Origin: Planococcus ruber
Lineage (GTDB): Bacteria; Bacillota; Bacilli; Bacillales_A; Planococcaceae
NCBI RefSeq assembly: GCF_022819085.1
Contig: NZ_JALHAG010000011.1
Coordinates: forward strand, 310,001 to 374,000
Reading direction: 5' to 3'
Length of the DNA: 64,000 nt
This document shows, piece by piece, positions 36,069 to 44,592 of this stretch. The translations under genes and the position numbers were made by a program. The first letter of the stretch is position 1. Every line of letters starts with the position of its first letter. The notes under the pieces were generated by a model that was not told the origin of the DNA, did not search any database, and saw only the letters and a list, made by a program, of their open reading frames with translations.

Positions 36069-37132
36069 TAGCGCAATTTAGAAATGCGGTCTGCTGTACT
36101 TAGAATGTCAGTGACGCGGACGCCGAAGTTTTCATCGATGACGACCACTTCTCCTACCGCAATCAATTTATTATTGATCAAAATGTCAACCGGCTCTCCC
36201 GCCAGCTTATCCAGTTCAATGATGGAACCGTGGGAAACACTCAGGATTTCTTTGACCATCCGTTTTGTACGCCCAAGTTCCACCGTCACTTGGAGCGGAA
36301 TATCCAACAGCATGTTCAAATTATTCGGTTCAGATTGAACGGAGGCTGTTTCGTCAAAACTTGAAAACTGCACCGATTGGATAGTCAGTTCTTCGTTCGT
36401 CCGTCTTAGCTTGCTTGTCGACTGTGTTTGGTTGTTCGGTTCATATTGCATCTGCTGTGGCTCCTCTTCGTACGCTTCCTCTGCCTCGTTCGTTAAAATC
36501 CCCACTAATTGCTTCGCCAGCGGCACCGGGATGCAAAGATGGAAATCCGCTTGGTCTGTGGTGCCGATTTTCACTTGGAAGCCCGCTTCAACGAACCATT
36601 CTTCCTGGGTGAATTTTGACACCGGAAAATCTTTTTGCTTCTCCACAACGTCCATGCCGGACAATGAATAGGAAATTTCCTGTTCAAGCACCGCTTCCAT
36701 GGACTGGGTCACTGAAGCAAACATCGCTGTGATCATTTCCTGGAGCATCTGAAACTGTTTTTCCATATCGACAGATTCAGTTTCTGCATCCATCGCTTTT
36801 GCCATCATGTGGACATCATTTTTATTGACTGAAAGAATTTGGATGCCTTTAGCGCTTCCCGTATATTCCCCAAGCACAACGAAGAAAGGAGCGGCAGTCG
36901 CCGATAGTAAATCGTCTTTTCGTTTAATGGAGATGGTAGGCGTGCTCACTTTCGCTTGTTCGTTGAACAGCGTGGAAAGCACTGTGGATGAACCGCCGAG
37001 TGAAACCGTCAGCAGTTCCGTTAAGGCTTCTTTTTCAACTTGCATTAATGTATTTGTGGACATCGGTTTTCCCTCCGCTCCTTGGCCAAGCAGGCCATTG
37101 ATTTCATCTGGAGACAATTTCTCAGTTGTCAT
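36068..37132 (-). CDS. fliY: Flagellar motor switch phosphatase FliY
   Basis: The 354-residue protein has an N-terminal KLSPDEINGLLGQ peptide like the CheY-P docking motif, a middle CheC/CheX-like domain with LQEMITAMFASVTQSM and a C-terminal FliN domain (LDIPLQVTVELGRTKRMVKEIL, NNKLIAVGEVVVIDENFGVRVTDIL). In B. subtilis FliY builds the C-ring and dephosphorylates CheY-P. The docking peptide is kept even though no cheY gene lies nearby. It overlaps fliM by 11 nt. Confidence 0.93.
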   Translation of the reverse strand: MTTEKLSPDEINGLLGQGAEGKPMSTNTLMQVEKEALTELLTVSLGGSSTVLSTLFNEQAKVSTPTISIKRKDDLLSATAAPFFVVLGEYTGSAKGIQILSVNKNDVHMMAKAMDAETESVDMEKQFQMLQEMITAMFASVTQSMEAVLEQEISYSLSGMDVVEKQKDFPVSKFTQEEWFVEAGFQVKIGTTDQADFHLCIPVPLAKQLVGILTNEAEEAYEEEPQQMQYEPNNQTQSTSKLRRTNEELTIQSVQFSSFDETASVQSEPNNLNMLLDIPLQVTVELGRTKRMVKEILSVSHGSIIELDKLAGEPVDILINNKLIAVGEVVVIDENFGVRVTDILSTADRISKLR

Positions 37133-38111
37133 TCACTTCTTCTCCTTCTCCGTAAACCGCAGTGACTTGTACGGCTGTCCGGCCTTTTGAAACACCGGGC
37201 TGCGCAAAGAATTTCTGTTTTTCATCGACCATTACGACAACCGGATCGTCGTAAGCTTCGTCCAGCCGAATCACATCGCCGACTTTCAAGTTCAGGAAAT
37301 CCCCGACTTCAATCATCGACTGCCCAAGAACAGCCCGGACTTCCATTTGGGTGTTCTGCACTTTCTTTTCAAGCGCAACTGCTTCATGGCTTTCGATTGC
37401 TTTTTTCTGATTGGCCAGCCAGTGGCGCGCTGATAATTTCGGCAAGACCTGTTCCAAGACGACATGCGGCAGGCAAATATTGAGCATGCCGTCGACATCG
37501 CCGATTTTCGCATGCAAGGAAACCAGAATTACGGTTTCATTTGGCGGGGAAGTGGTCAGAAATTGCGGATTCACTTCAATTTCCTTCAGTTCCGCATTTA
37601 ATTTCACGACGGAAGACCAGGCTTCCTGGAAGCTGTTTAATGCATTGATGAAGACCCGTTCGATGACGCTCAATTCAATTTCAGTCAGATCACTCGGCTC
37701 CGGGGCAATATCGCCTTGGCCGCCAAGCATTCTGTCGAGCATGATATAAGTGACATCCGGAGAAAATTCCATCAGCATGCTGCCCTGGAGCGGCGCAGCT
37801 TTGAAAACGCCCAGCACCGATTTCTTCTGCACATTGCGGATGAATTCCTCATAAGAGAATTGTTCAACCGAAGTTACAGAAATCTGTACGTAGCTCCGCA
37901 ATAAAGTCGATAAATACGAAGTCAAGAGCCGTGCATAGTTTTCGTGGATCCGCGTCAATGTCCGGATCTGGTCTTGCGAGAAGCGCAGCGCTTTTTTGAA
38001 ATCGTAAGTCTGCACTTTCCGTTTTTTCATCTCCACTTTCGGCTGCGGCGCTTCTGCTTTAATGGTCGCAAGCAGCGCTTCAATGTTTTCATCCGTCAAT
38101 AGATTTTCCAC
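37122..38111 (-). CDS. fliM: Flagellar motor switch protein FliM
   Basis: The protein has about 329 residues. The N-terminal LLTDENIEALL matches the CheY-P binding segment. The middle holds LLGGQG-type MLGGQGDIAPEPSDLTEIELSVIERV, and the C-terminal SpoA domain ends LKVGDVIRLDEAYDDPVVVMVDEKQKFFAQPG. Start GTG at 38111 is preferred because GGGAGGG lies 5 nt upstream; an ATG six codons earlier precedes that site. Confidence 0.95.
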   Translation of the reverse strand: MENLLTDENIEALLATIKAEAPQPKVEMKKRKVQTYDFKKALRFSQDQIRTLTRIHENYARLLTSYLSTLLRSYVQISVTSVEQFSYEEFIRNVQKKSVLGVFKAAPLQGSMLMEFSPDVTYIMLDRMLGGQGDIAPEPSDLTEIELSVIERVFINALNSFQEAWSSVVKLNAELKEIEVNPQFLTTSPPNETVILVSLHAKIGDVDGMLNICLPHVVLEQVLPKLSARHWLANQKKAIESHEAVALEKKVQNTQMEVRAVLGQSMIEVGDFLNLKVGDVIRLDEAYDDPVVVMVDEKQKFFAQPGVSKGRTAVQVTAVYGEGEEVNDN

Positions 38112-38125
38112 CGTTGTCCCTCCCT

Positions 38126-38341
38126 TCATTCATCCCAATTTGGATTTTGCAGACTTGGCAGAAGGTTGATCTTCTGATAGTAAGCCGTCACTTTGTCGAT
38201 GACTTCATCCACGGATTCCAGCACATGGATTTTCTTGCCCGAAAGCATCGTCACCACGGTATCCGGAATCGTTTCGACCCGTTCGATGTAAATCGCATTC
38301 AGCGTAAACGGCGTCCGGTTCAATTTTGTCAATTTGATCAT
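38126..38341 (-). CDS. flbD: Flagellar protein FlbD (SwrD)
   Basis: The 71-residue protein begins MIKLTKLNRTPFTLNAIYIERVETIPDTVVTM, which identifies the FlbD family; the B. subtilis homologue SwrD increases stator power. It lies between the hook gene and fliM. In B. subtilis fliL follows here; in this genome fliL has moved to the motAB cluster. Confidence 0.93.
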   Translation of the reverse strand: MIKLTKLNRTPFTLNAIYIERVETIPDTVVTMLSGKKIHVLESVDEVIDKVTAYYQKINLLPSLQNPNWDE

Positions 38342-38390
38342 ATCAGCAGCTGAGAAGGGGCATCCCCTCCCTCAGCCTGTCCCTCCCAAA

Positions 38391-39167
38391 TTAGCGTTTC
38401 AAGTTAACGACTTCTTGAAGAATCTCGTCAGAAGTGGTGATGGTCCGTGAGTTTGCCTGGAATCCGCGCTGCGCCACGATCATTTCCGTAAACTCTTCCG
38501 TAAGGTCAACGTTTGACATTTCAAGCATGCCGGTGCCTAATTGTGTATTAGCATTTCCGACTGTCTGCACAGCAGTAGATCCGCCAGAAGCGTTTGTGAT
38601 TTCATATAGCGAACCGCCGACTTTACTCAATCCTGAAGGATTTGGCGGATTAGAAATCCCGATGTTTGCGATCAAGGTTTCAGCGCCAGCTGCGGTTTTT
38701 GCATACACTTCACCTTGGCCGTTGATCGTGAATGAATCGTAAGTTTGCGGGTTGATAGTAATCGGCCCGTTCGTTCCGACTACTTGATAGCCTTGCGGGT
38801 TAACAAGTTGGCCCGTGCTGTTTAACACAAAGTTGCCGGCACGTGTCAAAAATCTGTTCGCTGCATTATCTGGATCTTGAACTACAAAATATCCATCTCC
38901 CATAATCGATAAATCCGTGCCAACACCCGTTGTCATGGAAGAGCCCGGTGTATGGATCGTATTGATCGCAGCCGTCATTGACCCCAACCCAACTTGCATC
39001 GGGTTCACGCCGCTGCCTGATAAGTTCTGGCTAAGCAAGTCCTGGAAGTTGATTGTGCTTTTCTTGTAGCCGATTGTGTTGACGTTAGCGATGTTGTTGC
39101 CGATCACGTCTAATTTTGTCTGGAAGCCTTTCATACCTGAAACACCTGAATACATTGAACGCAACAT
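38391..39167 (-). CDS. flgE: Flagellar hook protein (FlgE/FlgG family)
   Basis: The 258-residue protein starts LRSMYSGVSGMKGFQTKLDVIGNNIANVNTIGYKK and ends with the rod-hook C-terminus SNVDLTEEFTEMIVAQRGFQANSRTITTSDEIL. Its place after flgD makes it the hook protein, named FlgE (formerly FlgG) in Bacillus. The ATG follows AAAGGGG. Confidence 0.9.
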   Translation of the reverse strand: MLRSMYSGVSGMKGFQTKLDVIGNNIANVNTIGYKKSTINFQDLLSQNLSGSGVNPMQVGLGSMTAAINTIHTPGSSMTTGVGTDLSIMGDGYFVVQDPDNAANRFLTRAGNFVLNSTGQLVNPQGYQVVGTNGPITINPQTYDSFTINGQGEVYAKTAAGAETLIANIGISNPPNPSGLSKVGGSLYEITNASGGSTAVQTVGNANTQLGTGMLEMSNVDLTEEFTEMIVAQRGFQANSRTITTSDEILQEVVNLKR

Positions 39168-39197
39168 GTGATTTTCCCCTTTCGAGTACCGGCTGGA

Positions 39198-39665
39198 TCA
39201 GACGGTCTCCTCTTCATTTTTTAGGTCCGTGGCTTGTTCGATGCGTTGGATGGAGCCGATTGGGAGTTTGGCGTCAAGATCTTGAAGTTCAAACACCACT
39301 TCGCCGTTTTTCATCGATACGGCTTTGATGATGCCTTCTCCTGATTTCACTTCTCCGTTTTCGGTTTGTTCATAAGAAACTTTCTTGCCGATCAGGTCGG
39401 CGTAATCGCTTAAGGACGAGTTTCCTTGCCCCCCGACGAATTTGGTCATTGTCGTGTTGAGGTTCGTCAATTGCTCGAGGCTGCTGAACTGCGCCATCTG
39501 GCCAATAAATTCGGTATCTTTCAACGGTTCCAGCGGGTTCTGGTTTTTCATCTGCGTGACCAGGATCCGCAGGAAGGCGTCTTTGCCAAGCGCATTGTTC
39601 GGTTCGCTTGCTTTTGTTGCCGCTGTTGTTTGGGTGCTGACTGAAGTTGAATTAGCTACATTCAT
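39198..39665 (-). CDS. flgD: Hook capping protein FlgD
   Basis: The 155-residue protein contains LGKDAFLRILVTQMKNQNPLEPLKDTEFIGQMAQFSSLEQL, the conserved N-terminal FlgD core. It scaffolds hook polymerisation. It lacks the longer C-terminal domains of enterobacterial FlgD, as is usual for Bacillus. Confidence 0.96.
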   Translation of the reverse strand: MNVANSTSVSTQTTAATKASEPNNALGKDAFLRILVTQMKNQNPLEPLKDTEFIGQMAQFSSLEQLTNLNTTMTKFVGGQGNSSLSDYADLIGKKVSYEQTENGEVKSGEGIIKAVSMKNGEVVFELQDLDAKLPIGSIQRIEQATDLKNEEETV

Positions 39666-39685
39666 GGAAACGCTCCTTTCTCCGG

Positions 39686-41014
39686 TTAGATTGTGTAGTC
39701 GACTTTCATCATTGAACCGTCCGGAGTAAAGCTGCGGCTTGCTGCGGCTACCACTTCCTCTTCAATTCGCTGATAACCGTTTTTGCCGTTCGGCGCTCCT
39801 TGCTTTTGCTGCTGGTTGAATCGCTGTTCCGGATGTGCCGTTTGCTGGCCGAATGATTGCTCTGAGCTTTGCTGCGTGATTTCAATGCGGTCGAGATTGA
39901 CGCCTTGCTGAAGCATTGTATGGCGCAATTGGCTCAGCTGCATTTCAATCGCTTCTTTCGCCACTAAACTGCTCGTGAAAATCTGGGCGGCCACCTTGCC
40001 GTCAACAGTCGTCAGCCGGATATCCAAATGTCCGAGATGTTCCGGGAAAATGCTCACTTTGATCTGCGCGTTCTCACCAGTGCCGCTCAAACGCAGCGAA
40101 CCGCGAAGAAGTCCGCTTAAATCTTCAACCACATTCGTCATGCGGACTGCCGGAGTCGCTTCAGCACGCGGTACGGGTTGAACGGCCTGGGCTTTCGAAC
40201 TTTCTATTGGAGCTGCAGGGGCTTCTGGCTGCGGCGCCGCTTCCATTGCTACGCTCTCGACATCGAGCGCTTGGAGCATAGGGACCGTTTGAGCCGATCG
40301 CCCGGATTCAGCCAGCTGCGGCTTGGCTGTTTCTGCCACTGCTTCGCGCGCTTCAACTTCCAGATTTAATTGAGACAATTGTTTCATCACTTGCTCTATT
40401 TTTTCGGATTGCTGCGAAGCGGTCGCTTTCCCCGTCATCGCTTCTGCGTCTTCGAGTTCTTGTACCATTTGGGTCAACTGTTTCATTGCTTGTTCAAGTT
40501 GTTCAGGGTCTGCTGATAGATTTTCAGCTTCAACCCCCATAAATTCTCTAGGCATATCGAACTCTGTAATATCGTTATTCATCAGTTGCTGGAGTTTTTG
40601 TTGGATCTCCTGCAACAAAACCGATGTGGTTTGTTGGGCTCCTGCTGGTGCAGCGGAGACAACTTCTGGACTTGTCGGTTTTGCTTGGATCAAATTCTGT
40701 TCGTCCAGGTTGGTTTCAAGCTGTTTCACTTGAAGGGATAGAAGCTGCATGATGGCAGCCAGCATTTCTTGCTGCTCAGGAGACAAGTCCTCTGCGGGCA
40801 AATCCTGAAGAACCTTCAAGATTTCTTCCAGCTGCGCTTGGATTTCCGTCGTCAGTTCAGAGCCTGTTTCCGTTGTTTCGGCGGAAGCAGAAGCCAGAAG
40901 CTGAGAAAAAGTGCCAAGTTCTGCAGCCATTCCTTCGGTTTTCGTTTTAGAAGCTTTTGCGGTCTGGTTGACCGGTGGTTGAAAAGATACCTTCAAGGCG
41001 TCGATCGGATTCAC
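39686..41014 (-). CDS. fliK: Hook-length control protein FliK
   Basis: The 442-residue protein has a long Gln/Glu/Ala-rich, low-complexity N-terminal two thirds, as expected of a molecular ruler. The conserved C-terminal domain (IKVSIFPEHLGHLDIRLTTVDGKVAAQIFTSS) switches export specificity. It starts with GTG overlapping the fliJ stop and precedes flgD. Confidence 0.92.
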   Translation of the reverse strand: MNPIDALKVSFQPPVNQTAKASKTKTEGMAAELGTFSQLLASASAETTETGSELTTEIQAQLEEILKVLQDLPAEDLSPEQQEMLAAIMQLLSLQVKQLETNLDEQNLIQAKPTSPEVVSAAPAGAQQTTSVLLQEIQQKLQQLMNNDITEFDMPREFMGVEAENLSADPEQLEQAMKQLTQMVQELEDAEAMTGKATASQQSEKIEQVMKQLSQLNLEVEAREAVAETAKPQLAESGRSAQTVPMLQALDVESVAMEAAPQPEAPAAPIESSKAQAVQPVPRAEATPAVRMTNVVEDLSGLLRGSLRLSGTGENAQIKVSIFPEHLGHLDIRLTTVDGKVAAQIFTSSLVAKEAIEMQLSQLRHTMLQQGVNLDRIEITQQSSEQSFGQQTAHPEQRFNQQQKQGAPNGKNGYQRIEEEVVAAASRSFTPDGSMMKVDYTI

Positions 41015-41478
41015 CCTCTTTCAGCGATATTGGATTGGGATGTGCGGTAGAAACGCGTACTGGCCATTTCATCGAAGAAATTCTGCTCGATGATTTTATT
41101 TTGTTCATGGAACTGATCAGCTTTATGCTGTTTCAAATTGTCCCAAGTTTTTTCTTCTTGCGCTTTTTCCTGCAAATGATTCTGGGATCTGGACACATTA
41201 TTCTGCAGCCGCTCCAGTTCACGGTTGGAAGAAAGCAATTGTTCTTGAAGCTGATGGATGTAATTGACGAGCATGCGAAGTTCGGAAATGTTGACGCCGT
41301 CTTCTTGCTTTTCTTTCTTCATATGCTCGGCTTCTGCAAGCTTTTGGTAAATGATTGCATTGCGTTCGTATCCTGCTTCTTGTTGTTTGATGGCATCGGC
41401 CATTTGGATTTGTGCAAACCCTTTTTCATTTCCTTTTAAATCAAGGATCTTTTGAAATCGAAAGTTGAATTGCGTCAC
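41011..41478 (-). CDS. fliJ: Flagellar export chaperone FliJ
   Basis: The 155-residue, almost wholly coiled-coil protein starts FNFRFQKILDLKGNEKGFAQIQMADA, the FliJ pattern. It couples the FliI ATPase to FlhA. It starts with GTG inside the GTGA overlap with the fliI stop, and GGAGG lies at the end of fliI. Confidence 0.92.
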   Translation of the reverse strand: MTQFNFRFQKILDLKGNEKGFAQIQMADAIKQQEAGYERNAIIYQKLAEAEHMKKEKQEDGVNISELRMLVNYIHQLQEQLLSSNRELERLQNNVSRSQNHLQEKAQEEKTWDNLKQHKADQFHEQNKIIEQNFFDEMASTRFYRTSQSNIAERG

Positions 41479-42797
41479 GTTTTAACTCCTCCAAATTGTT
41501 CGGTTAACCGTTCAACACTTTCTTCCAGCTTGGCTTTTTCGTAGATATCCTGCTGCAGGAATTCACGGATCAGCGGATAGGAACGGATGGCATCATCTAT
41601 TTCTTTATTGGCGCCGCTTTTGTAAGCGCCGATATTGATGAGGTCTTCAGAAGATTCATAGGCGGCAAGCAGGCGCTTGAATTCCACCGAAGCTTTGTTG
41701 TGTTCTTTTGTTGCCACTTCATGCATGACGCGGCTGACGCTCGACATGATATTGATCGCCGGGAACTGCCCTTTTTGTGCAATTTTCCGGTCGAGCACAA
41801 TGTGGCCGTCGAGAATCCCGCGGACGGCATCGGCAATCGGTTCGTTCATGTCGTCGCCGTCAACGAGGACGGTATAGAAAGCGGTGATCGATCCTTTGCT
41901 TGAAGTTCCGGACCGTTCCAGCAGCTTCGGCAGCAGTGCAAATACTGAAGGCGTATAACCTTTGCTCGTTGGCGGCTCCCCTACGGCAAGGCCGACTTCG
42001 CGCTGCGCCATTGCAAAACGCGTGACCGAGTCCATCATCAGCATGACGTTTTTGCCTTGGTCCCGGAAATACTCTGCAATCGCCGTCGCAGTGAGCGCTC
42101 CTTTGATGCGCTGAAGCGGTGTCTGATCGGACGTCGCTGCGACGACAACGGATTTCTTCAAGCCTTCAGGGCCGAGGTCGCGTTCAATAAAATCCCGGAC
42201 TTCGCGTCCCCGCTCGCCGATCAACGCAATGACGTTGATGTCCGCTTCGGTATTTCGTGCGATCATTCCGAGCAAGGTGCTTTTCCCGACGCCGCTTCCG
42301 GCAAATACGCCGATGCGCTGGCCTTGTCCGACTGTGAGCAAACCGTCAATGGCCCGGACACCGACTTCCAATGATTTTGTGATGCGCGGCCGCTTTAGCG
42401 GATTCGGCGGCATATTGTTCGTCGAGTATTTCGTCAATCCTGCCGGCAATGTGCTTTCATCGAGCGGTTTTCCCGTGCCGTCCAGGATTTTCCCGAGAAT
42501 GGAAGGGCCCACTTTGATCTGCAGCGGAACTCCCGTTGCGACGACCAAACAGCCCGGGCCCACTTGTGAAAGGTCCTGAAGCGGCATCAATAAAATCTTA
42601 TTCTCTTTAAAGCCGACCACTTCCGCTTCGATCGGCCGCTCGTAATGGTTTGGATAGAGAAGGCAAAGTTCACCGATTTTCGCATAGGGCCCTTTCGATT
42701 CAATCGTAAGTCCGATGACTTGAATCACTTTGCCGTGCTTTTTCACCGGTTCGATTTCTTCTAACAACTCCAGGTACTCATCTGTGCGTTGGTTCAT
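41475..42797 (-). CDS. fliI: Flagellum-specific ATPase FliI
   Basis: The protein has about 440 residues. F1-beta-like features are Walker A AGSGVGKST (residues 166-173), VIALIGERGREVRDFIERDLG, NVMLMMDSVTRFAMAQREVGLAVGEPPTSKGY and the C-terminal domain. It drives unfolding and release of export substrates. The ATG at 42797 follows GAGGAG and overlaps fliH by 20 nt; the 25-codon upstream extension is rejected. Confidence 0.97.
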   Translation of the reverse strand: MNQRTDEYLELLEEIEPVKKHGKVIQVIGLTIESKGPYAKIGELCLLYPNHYERPIEAEVVGFKENKILLMPLQDLSQVGPGCLVVATGVPLQIKVGPSILGKILDGTGKPLDESTLPAGLTKYSTNNMPPNPLKRPRITKSLEVGVRAIDGLLTVGQGQRIGVFAGSGVGKSTLLGMIARNTEADINVIALIGERGREVRDFIERDLGPEGLKKSVVVAATSDQTPLQRIKGALTATAIAEYFRDQGKNVMLMMDSVTRFAMAQREVGLAVGEPPTSKGYTPSVFALLPKLLERSGTSSKGSITAFYTVLVDGDDMNEPIADAVRGILDGHIVLDRKIAQKGQFPAINIMSSVSRVMHEVATKEHNKASVEFKRLLAAYESSEDLINIGAYKSGANKEIDDAIRSYPLIREFLQQDIYEKAKLEESVERLTEQFGGVKT

Positions 42798-43575
42798 GGT
42801 TTGTCTGCTCCTCACTGTAAGCGAGTAATTGGCGTTTGATTTCTTCGAGCTGCCCGCTGACTGTGACGTCATAAGAGCCGCTCGCTGTATGGATCATGCA
42901 GCCGCCTTTTGAAAGATTGGCGACCGGAATTAATTTTAATTCGGAATCTCCGCGAATATAGGTTTTAAGTTCGTCGAAGAAGGGTAATAGTACCGGGTAG
43001 TCTTCTAAAGCGACTTGCATCACGACATCTTCCGACTCTTCAAGATGCTTCAGTGCAAGCTGGACGATGTTCACCAATTGATCATCATGCTGTTTAAGTT
43101 CCTTTTTGAGAATTTTTTCAGCAATCCTGACACTCATTGATAACAGGAACGGTTCAGCCTGCTTAACGATTTTCGCTTTTTCTTCATAAGCTTGTTCGAT
43201 CAATTCCTGCATATACAACCGTTTTTCCCGGTATTCTTCTTCGGCTTGAGCCATGCCGGCATCAAAGCCCGATTGAAAACCTTGCTCTGCCGCTTGTTCA
43301 GCTAACTGTTTCGCTTCGATTTCAGCTTGTTCGCGCTGCGAATCACGCCAGTTGGCCATTTCAAGCTGTGCTTGTTCCTGGTCAAGATGGAGTTGATTCC
43401 GCAAGTTTTCCTGCTGCACTTTCAGCGATTCAATTTCCTGCAATAAATTCTGTTTTTGTTGCACGGGGTCCAATTCTGGGACCTCTATTTGAAATGCCTT
43501 GTTTTCGATCTTTTTTGTTTGGATAATTTTCTTTTCCAGTTTGGAAGACGGATAGGATCGAATGATATTAGACAA
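42778..43575 (-). CDS. fliH: FliI regulator FliH
   Basis: The 265-residue protein has a central coiled coil (residues about 35-100) and a V/A-ATPase E-subunit-like C-terminal half (MSVRIAEKILKKELKQHDDQLVNIVQLALKHL). It holds FliI in the cytosol and at the C-ring. It starts with TTG at 43575 with GGAGG at 6 nt, overlapping the end of fliG. Confidence 0.9.
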   Translation of the reverse strand: MSNIIRSYPSSKLEKKIIQTKKIENKAFQIEVPELDPVQQKQNLLQEIESLKVQQENLRNQLHLDQEQAQLEMANWRDSQREQAEIEAKQLAEQAAEQGFQSGFDAGMAQAEEEYREKRLYMQELIEQAYEEKAKIVKQAEPFLLSMSVRIAEKILKKELKQHDDQLVNIVQLALKHLEESEDVVMQVALEDYPVLLPFFDELKTYIRGDSELKLIPVANLSKGGCMIHTASGSYDVTVSGQLEEIKRQLLAYSEEQTNHEPTHR

Positions 43576-44581
43576 TCATTTCCTCCCCTTCTCCGCGGGC
43601 TACTGTAATTTCACCTTTTTCTTCTAAGCTGCGAACCAATGAAACAATGTTCGTTTGGGCATTTTCTACGTCTTTCAGCTTGATCGGGCCCATCGTGTCG
43701 ATTTCTTCTTTGATGCTGTCTGCCCGGCGCGTCGAGATGTTGCGGTAGATGCCTTCTTTGACATCTTCGTTCGCCACTTTCAATGCATACACCAGATCGA
43801 TATCCTGCACTTCGCGGATAATGCGCTGAATGGTGCGTGTATCGAGAAGCACAATGTCTTCAAAGACAAACATGCGTTTCTTGATTTCTTCGACCAATTC
43901 CGGAGATTCCATTTCGAGTTCGGTCAGAATCGCTTTTTCCGTCCCACGGTCCACTTTGCTCAATACTTTGACGATGGCTTCTACGCCGCCAGTCGACGTA
44001 TAGTCTTGTGAACCCGTAGCTGAAAGCTTGCGTTCTAAAATCTGCTCCACTTGGTGGATCACTTCCGGAGAAGTGCTTTCCATCATCGCAATTCGTTTTG
44101 CCACTTCTGCTTGCTTAGCAGGCGGCAATTGCGAAAGAATTTGCGAAGCCTGTTTCGGATCCAAGTAAGATAGGACCAATGCGATTGTCTGTGCATGTTC
44201 ATGCTGCAAAACCGTCAAGATCTGATTCGGATCTGCTTTTCTGGCGAAGCTGAACGGCTTCACTTCCAAACGGCTCGTCAAACGGCCGATGGTCTCCAAC
44301 GCTTTATCTTTCCCCAGCGCTTTTTCCAGAATATCCCTCGCGTAATCCAATCCGCCTTCATTCATGAAATCCTGTCCTAGAATCATCCCGTAAAATTCAT
44401 TGAGCACTTGTTCCGTCTGGCTGTTTTTCAACTGCCGCACATTTGAAATTTCCAACGTCAATTGGTCGATTTCCGCCTCCGTCAACTGTTTGAATATCTC
44501 AACAGATACTTCCGGCCCTAATCCCACCAGTAAAACGGCTACTTTCTGGACGCCGCTTAATCCTTTTGTCCGTTTAGACAT
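43568..44581 (-). CDS. fliG: Flagellar motor switch protein FliG
   Basis: The protein has 337 residues. The middle EHAQTIALVLSYLDPKQASQILSQLPP and the C-terminal torque helix region (FVFEDIVLLDTRTIQRIIREVQDIDLVYALKVANEDVKEGIYRNISTRRA) are typical. It interacts with MotA. It lies 11 nt after fliF. Confidence 0.97.
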   Translation of the reverse strand: MSKRTKGLSGVQKVAVLLVGLGPEVSVEIFKQLTEAEIDQLTLEISNVRQLKNSQTEQVLNEFYGMILGQDFMNEGGLDYARDILEKALGKDKALETIGRLTSRLEVKPFSFARKADPNQILTVLQHEHAQTIALVLSYLDPKQASQILSQLPPAKQAEVAKRIAMMESTSPEVIHQVEQILERKLSATGSQDYTSTGGVEAIVKVLSKVDRGTEKAILTELEMESPELVEEIKKRMFVFEDIVLLDTRTIQRIIREVQDIDLVYALKVANEDVKEGIYRNISTRRADSIKEEIDTMGPIKLKDVENAQTNIVSLVRSLEEKGEITVARGEGEEMIV

Positions 44582-44592
44582 GCGCCATTCTC

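Noticed and set aside
36068..36075. Hidden cheY between fliY and fliO
   Set aside because: The two genes overlap by one base; there is no room for another gene.
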